DNA of 64,000 nucleotides from contig DBYZ01000019.1 of NCBI GenBank assembly GCA_002311655.1, forward strand, positions 1 through 64,000, written 5' to 3'. Below the pieces are notes generated by a model. That model ran no database searches. It was not told the origin of the DNA and saw nothing but the letters and a program-made list of their open reading frames with translations. A program made the position numbers and the translations under genes. This stretch comes from Bacteroidales bacterium UBA1173 (GTDB lineage Bacteria; Bacteroidota; Bacteroidia; Bacteroidales; F082). This document shows, in pieces, positions 1-6,807 of this stretch; positions within the stretch are counted from its first letter, which is position 1; every line of letters begins with the position of its first letter.

Positions 1-648
1 GAGTTCTATAAAGACGGTAACCCGGATATCGACTACGTCCTTTCAACACGTGAGTTTGCCCGCTTGATCAAGCAGTTCAACCTCGACCTTAAGGACATGC
101 CATCAGAGGATTACGATGATCCGCTTGGCGAGTCAACAGGTGCTGCTGTCATCTTCGGTGCAACAGGTGGTGTTATCGAGGCTGCTGTCCGTACAGCATA
201 CGAGGTATTCACTGGCAAACCGCTTCCTAAGATCGACTTTACAGAACTCCGTGGTATGGACGGTATCCGTGACGCTTGGGTTGACTTTGCAGGCACCCCA
301 ATCCACATCGGTATCGCTCACGGTCTGGCAAACGCACGTAAGCTCCTCGAAAGAGTTCGCGAAGGCAAAGAGCAGTTCCACGCTATCGAAGTCATGGCTT
401 GCCCAGGCGGTTGCGTCGGTGGAGCTGGTCAGCCATATCACCATGGCAACAGTGAAATCATCAAGAAACGTACAGAGGCTATCTATCGTGAAGACCTCGG
501 CAAACCGATCCGTAAGTCACACGAGAATCCTTCAATCAAGAAGATCTACGCTGAGTACTTTGGTGAACCATGCGGCCACAAGTCACATGAACTGCTGCAT
601 ACACACTATTTCGACAAGTCAGAACATGTTGAGATTAGCGAAAAATAA
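1..648 (+). CDS. hydA: [FeFe] hydrogenase catalytic subunit, C-terminal part (5' end outside window)
   Basis: The reading frame is open from base 1, so the gene starts upstream of the window; about 215 C-terminal residues are present. It shows the third H-cluster motif of [FeFe] hydrogenases, EVMACPGGCVGGAGQPY, whose two cysteines bind the H-cluster, followed by the small-subunit-like tail ending in FGEPCGHKSHELLHTHY. The enzyme reduces protons or oxidises H2 in the cytoplasm; in anaerobic Bacteroidales it usually takes electrons from ferredoxin and NADH. The N-terminal ferredoxin-like domains and the first two motifs lie outside the window, so the subgroup cannot be read here. A NuoE-like subunit follows after 27 bp, which fits a multimeric NADH-linked enzyme. 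Confidence 0.93.
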   Translation, partial: EFYKDGNPDIDYVLSTREFARLIKQFNLDLKDMPSEDYDDPLGESTGAAVIFGATGGVIEAAVRTAYEVFTGKPLPKIDFTELRGMDGIRDAWVDFAGTPIHIGIAHGLANARKLLERVREGKEQFHAIEVMACPGGCVGGAGQPYHHGNSEIIKKRTEAIYREDLGKPIRKSHENPSIKKIYAEYFGEPCGHKSHELLHTHYFDKSEHVEISEK

Positions 649-675
649 TTGTTGGAAAATTAAAAATTGAATATT

Positions 676-1155
676 ATGGCAGTTATTAAATTATCAGAAG
701 ATAAAATCAACTTCATTAAGGATGTTTGCAAATCATTCCGTAATGACGGTGGTGAAGTTATCAACGTGCTTCACAAGGTTCAGGGTGAGTACGGCTACCT
801 CTCAGCAGAAGTTCAGGAACTCGTCGCTAAGGAGTTGAATATCCCTGTATCAAGAGTTTACGGTATCGTTTCATTCTATTCGTTCTTCACCATGACTCCA
901 AAGGGCAAGCACCCGATTTCAGTTTGCTTGGGTACAGCCTGCTACGTGCGTGGTGCTGAGAAGGTTTTGGATGAGTTGAAACGTCAGCTCGGCGTTGAAG
1001 TCGGTGGCACAACACCTGACGGAAAGTTCTCATTGAACTGCCTCCGTTGCGTGGGCGCCTGCGGTCTTGCTCCAGTCGCTATGATTGGTGACAAGGTCTA
1101 CGGCCGTTTGACACCTGACAAAGTCAAAGAAGTTTTGGCTGAGTACAACGATTAA
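676..1155 (+). CDS. NuoE-like [2Fe-2S] subunit of NADH-dependent hydrogenase (HydC-like)
   Basis: Thioredoxin-fold [2Fe-2S] protein of 159 residues, in the NuoE/HydC family. The family cysteine pattern is visible: CLGTAC, then about 35 residues later CLRCVGACGLAP. The N-terminal helical part (VINVLHKVQGEYGYLS) is typical. The ATG at 676 is chosen; an in-frame TTG at 667 would add three residues with no support. The product should carry electrons between NAD(H) and the hydrogenase encoded just upstream. A NuoF-like partner (HydB) is not seen on this side, so it would have to lie upstream of the window or elsewhere. A strong terminator follows, so this is the last gene of the operon. Confidence 0.9.
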   Translation: MAVIKLSEDKINFIKDVCKSFRNDGGEVINVLHKVQGEYGYLSAEVQELVAKELNIPVSRVYGIVSFYSFFTMTPKGKHPISVCLGTACYVRGAEKVLDELKRQLGVEVGGTTPDGKFSLNCLRCVGACGLAPVAMIGDKVYGRLTPDKVKEVLAEYND

Positions 1156-1158
1156 TTT

Positions 1159-1186
1159 GTAGGGATGCGGCACGCCGCATCCCTAC
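1159..1186. repeat. Perfect 13-bp palindrome after the hydrogenase operon
   Basis: Arms GTAGGGATGCGGC and GCCGCATCCCTAC are perfect inverted repeats separated by two bases. There is no T-run, so this is probably an intergenic palindromic repeat of the REP kind rather than the terminator itself, which follows 17 bp later. It begins four bases after the stop codon. Confidence 0.7.
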
Positions 1187-1202
1187 CTTATTAATTAATA
1201 TG

Positions 1203-1242
1203 AAATGTAGGGGCGAAAAATGTTTCGCCCTTACATTTTTTT
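1203..1242. terminator. Intrinsic terminator of the hydrogenase operon
   Basis: Sixteen-base arms AAATGTAGGGGCGAAA and TTTCGCCCTTACATTT pair with one G-T wobble around an AATG loop and run into seven T. The core resembles a mobile palindromic repeat, so a repeat copy may have been recruited as the terminator. Confidence 0.8.
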
Positions 1243-1247
1243 ATGAT

Positions 1248-1314
1248 ATTCGGTGAATAAATTTATTATTCGCCGAAAATTTTTCGGTGATTATGATGAT
1301 TATTCGCCGAAAAT
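1248..1314. promoter_or_regulatory. Two tandem palindromes upstream of fic (candidate operator)
   Basis: Two inverted-repeat units stand head to tail. Each has a left arm TTCGGTGA followed by an A/T-rich tract and a right arm ATTATTCGCCGAAAAT. The right arm is identical in both copies (1265-1280 and 1299-1314), 34 bp apart, about three helical turns. The array ends four bases before a -7 box. This is what a dimeric repressor site beside a promoter looks like. The regulator is unknown; the Fic protein itself, which has a C-terminal HTH-like region, and the nearby HTH protein are candidates (inference). Confidence 0.55.
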
Positions 1315-1317
1315 GTT

Positions 1318-1325
1318 TATTTTTG
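1318..1325 (+). promoter_or_regulatory. -7 box of fic promoter (TATTTTTG)
   Basis: Matches the Bacteroidetes -7 consensus TAnnTTTG exactly, 17 bp before the fic start codon. No clear TTTG -33 box is seen at the usual 19-21 bp distance because the palindromes occupy that place. Confidence 0.5.
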
Positions 1326-1341
1326 CAAAAAATTTGGAATT

Positions 1342-2427
1342 ATGTATTTGCATGAATATGACAATTGGTGGAGTTTCACTTTCGATACATCTGCTGTGAT
1401 GAACAGGCTGGCTGCAGTGAGGGGTTTGCAGGGTCGGTTGCTAGGTGAGTTGTCGTCGATAGGTTTTTCGTTGCAGAATGAAGCCCAGTTGACAAATATA
1501 TCTTTGGAGATTGTGAAATCTTCTGAAATAGAAGGGGAGATGCTGAATCTTGAGCAGGTGAGGTCGTCAGTTGCAAAGCGACTTGGCATACCTACGGCAG
1601 GTGTTGTTAGGACATCGAGATATGTTGATGGAGTTGTTGAGATGATGCTTGATGCAACGCATAATTATTCAGCGCCATTGACTGATGAAAGACTTTTCGG
1701 ATGGCATAATGTGTTATTTCCCACTGGAATGAGCGGGCTATATTCGATAGATGTCGCAAAATATCGTACTCATGTGATGCAAGTGGTTTCCGGACCGATA
1801 GGCTTTGAGACAGTTCATTATCAGGCTGTTGAACCAGAAAAGGTCTCTGAAGAGATGGCTCGTTTTATAAAATGGTTTAATGAAGACAACTCCAATGACC
1901 CGATATTGAAGGCTGCGATAGCGCATTTCTGGTTTGTGACAATCCACCCGTTCGATGACGGGAACGGCAGAATTGCCAGGGCATTGACGGAGATGTTGCT
2001 TTCGAGAGCTGATGAGACATCAAAACGTTTTTATAGCATGTCGAATCAGATACAAATTGATAAAAACAATTATTATGATGTTTTGGAGAAGACGCAAAAA
2101 GGTGAAGGTGATATAACCGAATGGCTGTTGTGGTTCTTGGATTGTCTTGAAAATTCTATAAAATCTACGAACGAGACTTTGTCTTCAGTTTTGCGGAAAG
2201 CACGTTTCTGGGAGTCTCATTCCGAAATGAAGTTTAACGAACGCCAGAAGAAACTGATAAACATGCTTTTTGACGGCTTTTTCGGCAAACTCAACACGAG
2301 CAAATGGGCGAAAATAGCAAAATGCTCAACTGACACCGCCTTGAATGACATAAATGATTTGATAGGCAAGGGAGTCTTGAAGAAAAACGAGGAAGGAGGA
2401 AGAAGCACGAATTATGAGTTGGTGTAA
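1342..2427 (+). CDS. Fic family protein with DUF4172-like N-terminus
   Basis: Fic-domain enzyme of 361 residues. The catalytic motif HPFDDGNGRIAR starts at His202. This family usually transfers AMP from ATP to hydroxyl groups of target proteins. An inhibitory-helix motif [S/T]xxxE[G/N] is present near the N-terminus (S60 to G65, SSEIEG), which makes this a class II Fic that should be autoinhibited. The N-terminal LHEYDNWW region resembles DUF4172. The last 60 residues look like a winged helix (KWAKIAKCSTDTALNDINDL) and may bind DNA. It stands alone with no antitoxin-like partner and has a palindromic array over its promoter. The target is unknown. Start ATG chosen 17 bp after the -7 box. Confidence 0.9.
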   Translation: MYLHEYDNWWSFTFDTSAVMNRLAAVRGLQGRLLGELSSIGFSLQNEAQLTNISLEIVKSSEIEGEMLNLEQVRSSVAKRLGIPTAGVVRTSRYVDGVVEMMLDATHNYSAPLTDERLFGWHNVLFPTGMSGLYSIDVAKYRTHVMQVVSGPIGFETVHYQAVEPEKVSEEMARFIKWFNEDNSNDPILKAAIAHFWFVTIHPFDDGNGRIARALTEMLLSRADETSKRFYSMSNQIQIDKNNYYDVLEKTQKGEGDITEWLLWFLDCLENSIKSTNETLSSVLRKARFWESHSEMKFNERQKKLINMLFDGFFGKLNTSKWAKIAKCSTDTALNDINDLIGKGVLKKNEEGGRSTNYELV

Positions 2428-2447
2428 AAAACTTTTTACTATCTTTG
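2419..2447 (+). promoter_or_regulatory. Promoter for the structured RNA
   Basis: A TTG at 2419-2421 and TATCTTTG at 2440-2447 (exact TAnnTTTG) are 18 bp apart, the Bacteroidetes promoter layout. Transcription would start near 2454. It overlaps the 3' end of fic and points to the RNA element downstream. Confidence 0.55.
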
Positions 2448-2498
2448 CAGAAATTTAAACGACATTATCATGTAGAAAAAACGACATATTGACATATA

Positions 2499-2676
2499 AA
2501 TAGCGGTTCGAAGCTATTCTTGATACTCCAATTTTCCACAACGAGCCTCTTAAAGAGGACACCAAATCAAGAAAAGTTTCCAATTTGCCATGTTTGCATG
2601 GCGTGGAGCAACTTGTTGGATTTGGTGGGCGTGGAAACCCGGAGTATCAGGCAAGATTTACTTCCACGCCTTTTTT
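2499..2676 (+). ncRNA. Structured RNA ending in a terminator (ncRNA or attenuator leader)
   Basis: No reading frame is supported here, but the strand folds well. In order: hairpin AATAGC/GCTATT (2499-2518); long-range stem GATACTCC (2522-2529) with GGAGTATC (2641-2648); TTTCCAC (2533-2539) with GTGGAAA (2631-2637); small hairpin CCTCT/AGAGG (2546-2558); CACCAAATC (2560-2568) with GATTTGGTG (2619-2627); apical hairpin GCCATG/CATGGC (2587-2602). The 3' end forms a terminator using the same bases as the long-range stem, so the two folds exclude each other. With the promoter above, the transcript would be about 220 nt. It could be a 6S-like RNA, another stand-alone sRNA, or a leader controlling the HTH gene 26 bp downstream. 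No known riboswitch or SRP/tmRNA signature was recognised. Confidence 0.6.
2628..2676 (+). terminator. Intrinsic terminator of the structured RNA
   Basis: Arms GGCGTGGAA (2628-2636) and TTCCACGCC (2662-2670) pair perfectly over nine bases and are followed by six T. The left arm and the 25-base loop contain the bases that alternatively close the long-range stem of the RNA. Confidence 0.75.
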
Positions 2677-2702
2677 ATGTAGTGTTGTGAAATTGCAATA
2701 TT

Positions 2703-3032
2703 ATGGAAACTCAGAGCAAACTTCACATCGGGCACATGGTGAAATCCGTTTTCGACAAAAGCGGGTTGAGCGTGGCGGAGTTTGCGCGAAGGATACATTG
2801 CACCCGTCCAAATGTTTATGCCATTTTTGAAAGGAATGATATCGGAGTGGAGCAGCTGCTGAAAATATCTGTTGTCTTAAACCATAATTTCTTTGATGAT
2901 GTTGTTGACCAAAGTGGAATGAAATCAAAAATGCAGCCAAAGCAGATTGTTGTCAACTTAAATAATATAGATGCTCAACTGATCGATAAGATCATTGAAG
3001 TTTTAAGAGATTCCTCGCTGCTCTCGGAATGA
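2703..3032 (+). CDS. Small HTH (XRE-like) DNA-binding protein
   Basis: Protein of 109 residues with a helix-turn-helix of the Cro/XRE type: LSVAEFARRIHCTRPNVYAI (about residues 23-42), then an ERNDIGVEQLLKISVVLNHNFF segment that is common in short Bacteroidetes regulators. The C-terminal half may mediate dimerisation. Its last residues (RDSSLLSE) and stop codon are encoded by an intergenic-type palindromic repeat, so the original C-terminus may have been replaced. It follows the structured RNA by 26 bp and may be read through from it. Targets are not evident; the two membrane proteins downstream and the fic operator are possibilities only. Confidence 0.8.
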   Translation: METQSKLHIGHMVKSVFDKSGLSVAEFARRIHCTRPNVYAIFERNDIGVEQLLKISVVLNHNFFDDVVDQSGMKSKMQPKQIVVNLNNIDAQLIDKIIEVLRDSSLLSE

Positions 3033-3034
3033 CA
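3007..3034 (-). repeat. TCATTCC-family palindromic repeat overlapping the HTH gene end
   Basis: GAGATTCCTCGCTGC followed by TCTCGGAATGACA is a minus-strand copy of the repeat also seen at 54293-54322. The HTH stop codon TGA (3030-3032) lies inside it. Confidence 0.65.
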
Positions 3035-3105
3035 GTCGTCATAAATATTTACTAAACAGTCTAAAATTTTTACAGATTATATTATGATGGTTTGAAAACT
3101 ATTGT

Positions 3106-3113
3106 TAGTTTTG
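3106..3113 (+). promoter_or_regulatory. -7 box (TAGTTTTG) before the small membrane proteins
   Basis: Exact TAnnTTTG match 36 bp before the ATG at 3150. A TTTG at 3091-3094 is too close to serve as a standard -33 box. Confidence 0.4.
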
Positions 3114-3149
3114 CAAATTATAAATGATTAACTATAAATATTTTACATT

Positions 3150-3542
3150 ATGGAAAACGAAACAAAAAAAGCAGCTCAAGAATTTATTGATGAAGTAATG
3201 AGCGGAAAGTATCAAAACATTGAGATTGATGATAACGGATACATTGATCATTATGGTTGCAGGTACAAACTCATAGCAAAGAAAAACGGGAAGATTCTCG
3301 TTGATTATAAACCGACAGCGTTGTTTTGGATAAGTACTTGTATATCAGGTGTTTTAGGATTTTTGGCGGTTATGTCTGTTTTAGGGTTTAATTCAATAAA
3401 TGGTGATTTAAGAGCAGGGTTGGCGATAATATGTTTAATAGCTAATATAATGTTTATATCATGTGTCGCATATGTAATTATGAAACAATTGCATTTTCAG
3501 CGTTATATCAATAATAAATTTAAAAGGTTTATTAATAAGTAA
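3150..3542 (+). CDS. Small membrane protein, tandem paralogue 1
   Basis: Unrecognised protein of 130 residues. The N-terminal 60 residues are soluble and end with YKLIAKKNGKILVDYKP, then two hydrophobic segments follow (about residues 66-88 and 92-115), and a basic C-terminus ends in NNKFKRFINK. The pattern IDDxGxIxxYxxxxYxxxAKKNxxI is shared with the next gene, so the two arose by duplication. Codon use is AT-rich compared with the hydrogenase and protease genes on either side. The promoter-like box upstream and the 3-bp gap to the next gene suggest a two-gene operon. The hydrophobic pair resembles an inner-membrane hairpin; no function can be assigned. Confidence 0.7.
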   Translation: MENETKKAAQEFIDEVMSGKYQNIEIDDNGYIDHYGCRYKLIAKKNGKILVDYKPTALFWISTCISGVLGFLAVMSVLGFNSINGDLRAGLAIICLIANIMFISCVAYVIMKQLHFQRYINNKFKRFINK

Positions 3543-3545
3543 AAA

Positions 3546-3878
3546 ATGCAACCAATTCAAAAGTTTATTGATTATATCAAAAGTGGTAAGGATTCATCTG
3601 TAATTATTGATGATAGAGGAATAATACATTATAATAACAGCAAGTATAGGATAGTCGCCAAGAAAAACGACAGAATTAGGATTATTTATAGATGTCCGTG
3701 GTGGTTTTGGTTGGTCAATATTGTTTTATTATATCCTATTGTTTATGGTAATGATATGATATTTGTATATATAATAATGATTGATGGCATTTTTGGTGTA
3801 TATGAGGCAAGAAAGAAATACAAATTTCGCAATTATATATACGAATTGTATGAAAAGTGGCATAATGATATAGTTTAA
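3546..3878 (+). CDS. Small membrane protein, tandem paralogue 2
   Basis: Unrecognised protein of 110 residues. It repeats the plan of the gene before it: QKFIDYIKSGKDSS, IIDDRGIIHY, KYRIVAKKNDRIRIIY, then a hydrophobic hairpin (WWFWLVNIVLLYPIVY and MIFVYIIMIDGIFGVY) and a charged tail. It starts 3 bp after the upstream stop, so co-translation is likely. The two may form a hetero-oligomer (inference). A strong bidirectional terminator follows. The sequence is markedly AT-rich. Confidence 0.7.
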   Translation: MQPIQKFIDYIKSGKDSSVIIDDRGIIHYNNSKYRIVAKKNDRIRIIYRCPWWFWLVNIVLLYPIVYGNDMIFVYIIMIDGIFGVYEARKKYKFRNYIYELYEKWHNDIV

Positions 3879-3900
3879 TGTATACTCTATCATATTATAA

Positions 3901-3938
3901 AACAACCGGTCGCAAATTGCGACCGGTTGTTGTTTTTA
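3901..3938. terminator. Bidirectional terminator between convergent genes
   Basis: Arms AACAACCGGTCGCAA (3901-3915) and TTGCGACCGGTTGTT (3917-3931) pair perfectly, followed by TGTTTTTA on the plus strand and preceded by an A-rich stretch. It separates the small membrane proteins from the minus-strand ORF6N remnant. Confidence 0.8.
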
Positions 3939-4575
3939 TTTAGAGATTCTTCCCAATATCATCTTCACCATCCACTCTTCGTTAATCTTTGTCACCGCAA
4001 AGCATCTTTTCCCTGCATCTTTTACTGAAGAACCGATAGAGTAGGCGATTGCTTCGTCTATAATCAGAAATCGGTCGTGGAAAGTTTCGGTATAATTCAA
4101 AGTTAGCTTAGGATATTGAGTGTTGAATTTTTCAATGTCACTTTGTGTTATCTTGGCTTTTTTACTGGTAAATAATTGAACATCAACATTTTCTTTCTTT
4201 TTTGAAAGAACGTTCAAAGTCCCGACACCGGCATAATTATCAATGAGGATTATTTCTTTTTCAGCTTTTTGAACTAAAGAAACCATGAAACTGAAAGCAT
4301 CGTAGATTTGCCCTTCGAAAAAGAGGCGTTGCTTATCTACTTCGTTGTTCTTCCTTAGTAAGCTGGAACATGTAATGCGCAGGAAAACGTTCAATATTAC
4401 GCTTAACCTGTTCGTTCAAGCGTTTTGTTTTAACACTGTAAAAGTCTGCTAAGTCCTTGTCAATCATGACTTGAACACCTCTTATGCAGAAGATTCTGTC
4501 TTCAATCTCCTGAAGTGTGTCTAATTTATTACTGCTTGTCGCCACTATGGCGTTTGAAATTTGTATAGATTCCAT
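3936..4575 (-). pseudogene. ORF6N-domain DNA-binding protein, internally deleted and frameshifted
   Basis: The N-terminal part (up to 4333) carries an ORF6N domain: EIEDRIFCIRGVQVMIDKDL, then LNEQVKRNIERFPAHYMFQLTKEEQ. Intact relatives continue with about 100 more residues of domain and linker. Here the frame stops just after TKEEQRSR, and the sequence jumps in another frame (from about 4370) to the family's C-terminal region, RLFFEGQIYDAFSF and HDRFLIIDEAIAYSIGSS, which looks like a phospholipase-D-type fold with its HDRFLIID motif. The gene has thus lost its centre and reading frame. The start is placed at the ATG at 4575 because a -7 box lies at 4605-4612; an ATG at 4602 would be too close to that promoter. 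Such genes are often mobile-element cargo. Confidence 0.75.
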
Positions 4576-4604
4576 AAACAATGAATTTTTAGAAATTGGC
4601 ATTG

Positions 4605-4612
4605 CAAAAATA
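4605..4612 (-). promoter_or_regulatory. -7 box (TATTTTTG) of the ORF6N remnant
   Basis: Exact TAnnTTTG on the minus strand, 30 bp before the ATG at 4575. Confidence 0.4.
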
Positions 4613-4615
4613 CAA

Positions 4616-4652
4616 AAAAGTTTGAGGTCACAAACTGTGACCTCAAACTTTT
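4616..4652. terminator. Terminator after the first C10 protease gene
   Basis: Arms AAAAGTTTGAGGTCACA and TGTGACCTCAAACTTTT pair perfectly around a 3-base loop. On the minus strand a T-run follows, so it ends the protease transcript 20 bp after its stop. Confidence 0.8.
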
Positions 4653-4671
4653 TATCAAATAATTATATATA

Positions 4672-6699
4672 TTATCTCCTCATGTTCACTTTTTCAGTCG
4701 TAATCTCATTCTCTGTCTCAATTCTTACCATGTAGATTCCTGATCCGAAACCGCTCAAATCGATGGTGGCGTTGCCTGTAGCTGTCGTTTCAAGAACTTT
4801 CTGACCAAGCATGTTTATTACATAAATGCTCATCGCACCGTTACCTTCGATGTTGACGATGCCGTCAGTCGGGTTAGGGTAGAGGCGTATGCTTTCTGTG
4901 ATGATTTCCGGGACGGCGGTGTGGTTCTCGCAGTCATTGTTGTATGTCATGAAGACGCCGTCGCTATGCTCGCCGGAGGTGTAGAGTATCTCGTCATAAA
5001 TGCTTTTAATCACGAAAGCGCATTCATAGTCGGTGTCGTATTGTGGGCTGGTGTGATACCATCCATGGTTCCAGATGAATTTGAGTGGCTGGGTCAACAA
5101 CGGCATCACTATTGTCTGTTCCGAACCATCTTCCATAGTGATTATCGCGATACGTTGTCCACTCCCGTCTGTGATGCTGATGCTGGCGCCTTTCCAGCCG
5201 TCGCCTCCTGTGTCGGTGAGCTCGAATATGATGTCACATTTGTCGCCGACAAGTATCTGGGCGTACTCTTTGCCATTCAAACCGAATTCATTCTCCGCCA
5301 CCACTGAATACTGGTAAATACCGCTTTCAAGATCCGTGTCGATAAAAGTTATTACTTCACCTTTTCTTCCTTCGACGCGGTAGATTTCTTCGTCGTCGCG
5401 ATACAAATAAGCGGTCAGATCTGTCAATTGACCACCATATACACTGTGTTCCGGATTGGTCCATGTAATCTTCACCGTGTGGGCATCTTGATATTCAATG
5501 ACATTGAAGTCGGTGATGTCTTCCGGATGTTGGTAAAAGTTCGGTGATAATGGTTGAATATGTCCGATGATTTCGTTAGATTGGTTGAAAGCGTATTTTG
5601 TGGTGTTTAATGCTCCGATAGGGCACCAAGCGTCGTCTTTTCCGCTCCATCCCCAGTTGAAGTGGAAATAGTCGTTCTCGTCGTAGCCGTCGCAGACAAA
5701 GGCATGACCACCGGCACCGCCGTCGTCGCCCCCCGCGTAATATAACGGCATTCCGTCATTTAGACCTTGGTTTTTTAACACAGCAGCCCATTCTTCGTTT
5801 GTATAAAAAGTCAAACCCCATGGTCCACTTTTATGCATCATCTCATCGCATGAATAATTGAAATAGGTTCTCAATGCTGATATCACATCTTCTGAATAGG
5901 CGCCGCTGCCGTCAGGACCGTACGACATGTCGACGGCGACACCGCAGTGATGAATCAGTTGTGCCACATAGAAACAATCCTCTTCGGTGCTGAGCGAGTC
6001 CAAATCATTCGGCATCAGTTCGAAATGATAGTCTGTCTCGCCAAAATTTGCCGTCTGTTCCGAATAGCCGTATGGAGTGTAGGTGTGAGAGCCTGTACCA
6101 CGTTCAGGATAATTCCAAAATTTCATAATCTGAGCCATTGCTGTCGCAACGCAGCCTGCATAGACGAAACCGCCGTTGCCTTCAGGGTCTTTCGGACACT
6201 GGTTGTTGTAAGGATAATTCTGATGCCAAGTCGTCTGGCAGAGAGGACCAACGATGGCGCGATTTCCTTTACCTCTTGTGATATTGCCATTTTCAGCAAC
6301 AGTATTCCACTCGGATACGATGTCAGGAGTAGCTTCGATGTTATGCTCTCTAACGTATTGAATCTCTTGGCGGAACGTGTTGAGTGTGAATTCAAATCCA
6401 TCTGATACATCATTAGGATTGAAGCAACCGGTAGTGGAATATGCCAAAACAGGCTTCACGCGGTCGTCACCGGCGATGATGACGAAGCCATTATTGTCAC
6501 CAACGTTGAAAACATAATAATCCACATCGCTGCGATTTGCTGATGTGTGAACTAATTGAATTTCAGTCTGTTGTGAACCCTTTGCAGCGCTCAAAAAACG
6601 CTGGCCGAGTTGCTGCGCGCGTTGTGCGTCGACAGGACCTGCGTACATTTTGCCAATGAGCATGGCAAAAATCGCAATTAATAATTGAGATTTTTTCAT
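4672..6699 (-). CDS. Secreted C10 (streptopain-type) cysteine protease with T9SS sorting domain
   Basis: Protein of 675 residues: signal peptide (MKKSQLLIAIFAMLIGKMYA), a streptopain-like propeptide with DYYVFNVGDNNGFVIIAGDDRVKPVLAYS, a C10 catalytic domain with Cys183 in AGCVATAMAQIMKFW and His332 in GGHAFVCDGYDENDYFHFNWGW, an Ig/fibronectin-like region from about residue 400, and a type A C-terminal sorting domain (RLYPNPTDGIVNIE ... SGIYMVRIETENEITTEKV). It should be exported by Sec, moved through the outer membrane by T9SS and then released or anchored. A paralogue with the same plan lies directly upstream, with a terminator and a separate promoter between them, so they are probably transcribed separately. 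Both catalytic residues are intact. Confidence 0.93.
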   Translation of the reverse strand: MKKSQLLIAIFAMLIGKMYAGPVDAQRAQQLGQRFLSAAKGSQQTEIQLVHTSANRSDVDYYVFNVGDNNGFVIIAGDDRVKPVLAYSTTGCFNPNDVSDGFEFTLNTFRQEIQYVREHNIEATPDIVSEWNTVAENGNITRGKGNRAIVGPLCQTTWHQNYPYNNQCPKDPEGNGGFVYAGCVATAMAQIMKFWNYPERGTGSHTYTPYGYSEQTANFGETDYHFELMPNDLDSLSTEEDCFYVAQLIHHCGVAVDMSYGPDGSGAYSEDVISALRTYFNYSCDEMMHKSGPWGLTFYTNEEWAAVLKNQGLNDGMPLYYAGGDDGGAGGHAFVCDGYDENDYFHFNWGWSGKDDAWCPIGALNTTKYAFNQSNEIIGHIQPLSPNFYQHPEDITDFNVIEYQDAHTVKITWTNPEHSVYGGQLTDLTAYLYRDDEEIYRVEGRKGEVITFIDTDLESGIYQYSVVAENEFGLNGKEYAQILVGDKCDIIFELTDTGGDGWKGASISITDGSGQRIAIITMEDGSEQTIVMPLLTQPLKFIWNHGWYHTSPQYDTDYECAFVIKSIYDEILYTSGEHSDGVFMTYNNDCENHTAVPEIITESIRLYPNPTDGIVNIEGNGAMSIYVINMLGQKVLETTATGNATIDLSGFGSGIYMVRIETENEITTEKVNMRR

Positions 6700-6736
6700 A
6701 CTATAATTATTAAGTTAATAAAATGGTTAAGTCCTG

Positions 6737-6744
6737 CAAAGATA
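6737..6744 (-). promoter_or_regulatory. -7 box (TATCTTTG) of the first C10 protease gene
   Basis: Exact TAnnTTTG on the minus strand, 37 bp before the start codon and just after the terminator of the upstream paralogue. Confidence 0.55.
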
Positions 6745-6746
6745 AA

Positions 6747-6788
6747 TAAAAAAACTTGAAATCACACGCTGATTTCAAGTTTTTTTTA
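6747..6788. terminator. Terminator after the second C10 protease gene
   Basis: Arms AAACTTGAAATCA (6752-6764) and TGATTTCAAGTTT (6770-6782) form a 13-bp stem with A- and T-runs on both sides, so it can work in both directions. Confidence 0.8.
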
Positions 6789-6807
6789 TTAAATATTATT
6801 TATAATG

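Noticed and set aside
116..670. Second long plus-strand frame inside the hydrogenase gene
   Set aside because: It is an out-of-frame shadow of the hydrogenase with low-complexity Ser/Thr-rich translation and no family similarity.
1342..2427. Fic/Doc toxin-antitoxin operon
   Set aside because: The inhibitory helix is inside the same protein and no separate antitoxin gene is seen.
2499..2676. Retron ncRNA, SRP RNA, tmRNA or RNase P
   Set aside because: No reverse transcriptase is nearby, the SRP tetraloop/GGAAG-GCAG core is absent, there is no tRNA-like end, and the length does not fit RNase P.
2585..2940. Reading frames of about 80 residues on both strands across the structured RNA and HTH gene
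   Set aside because: They follow the stems and the shadow of the HTH gene, have no family pattern, and no plausible start context.
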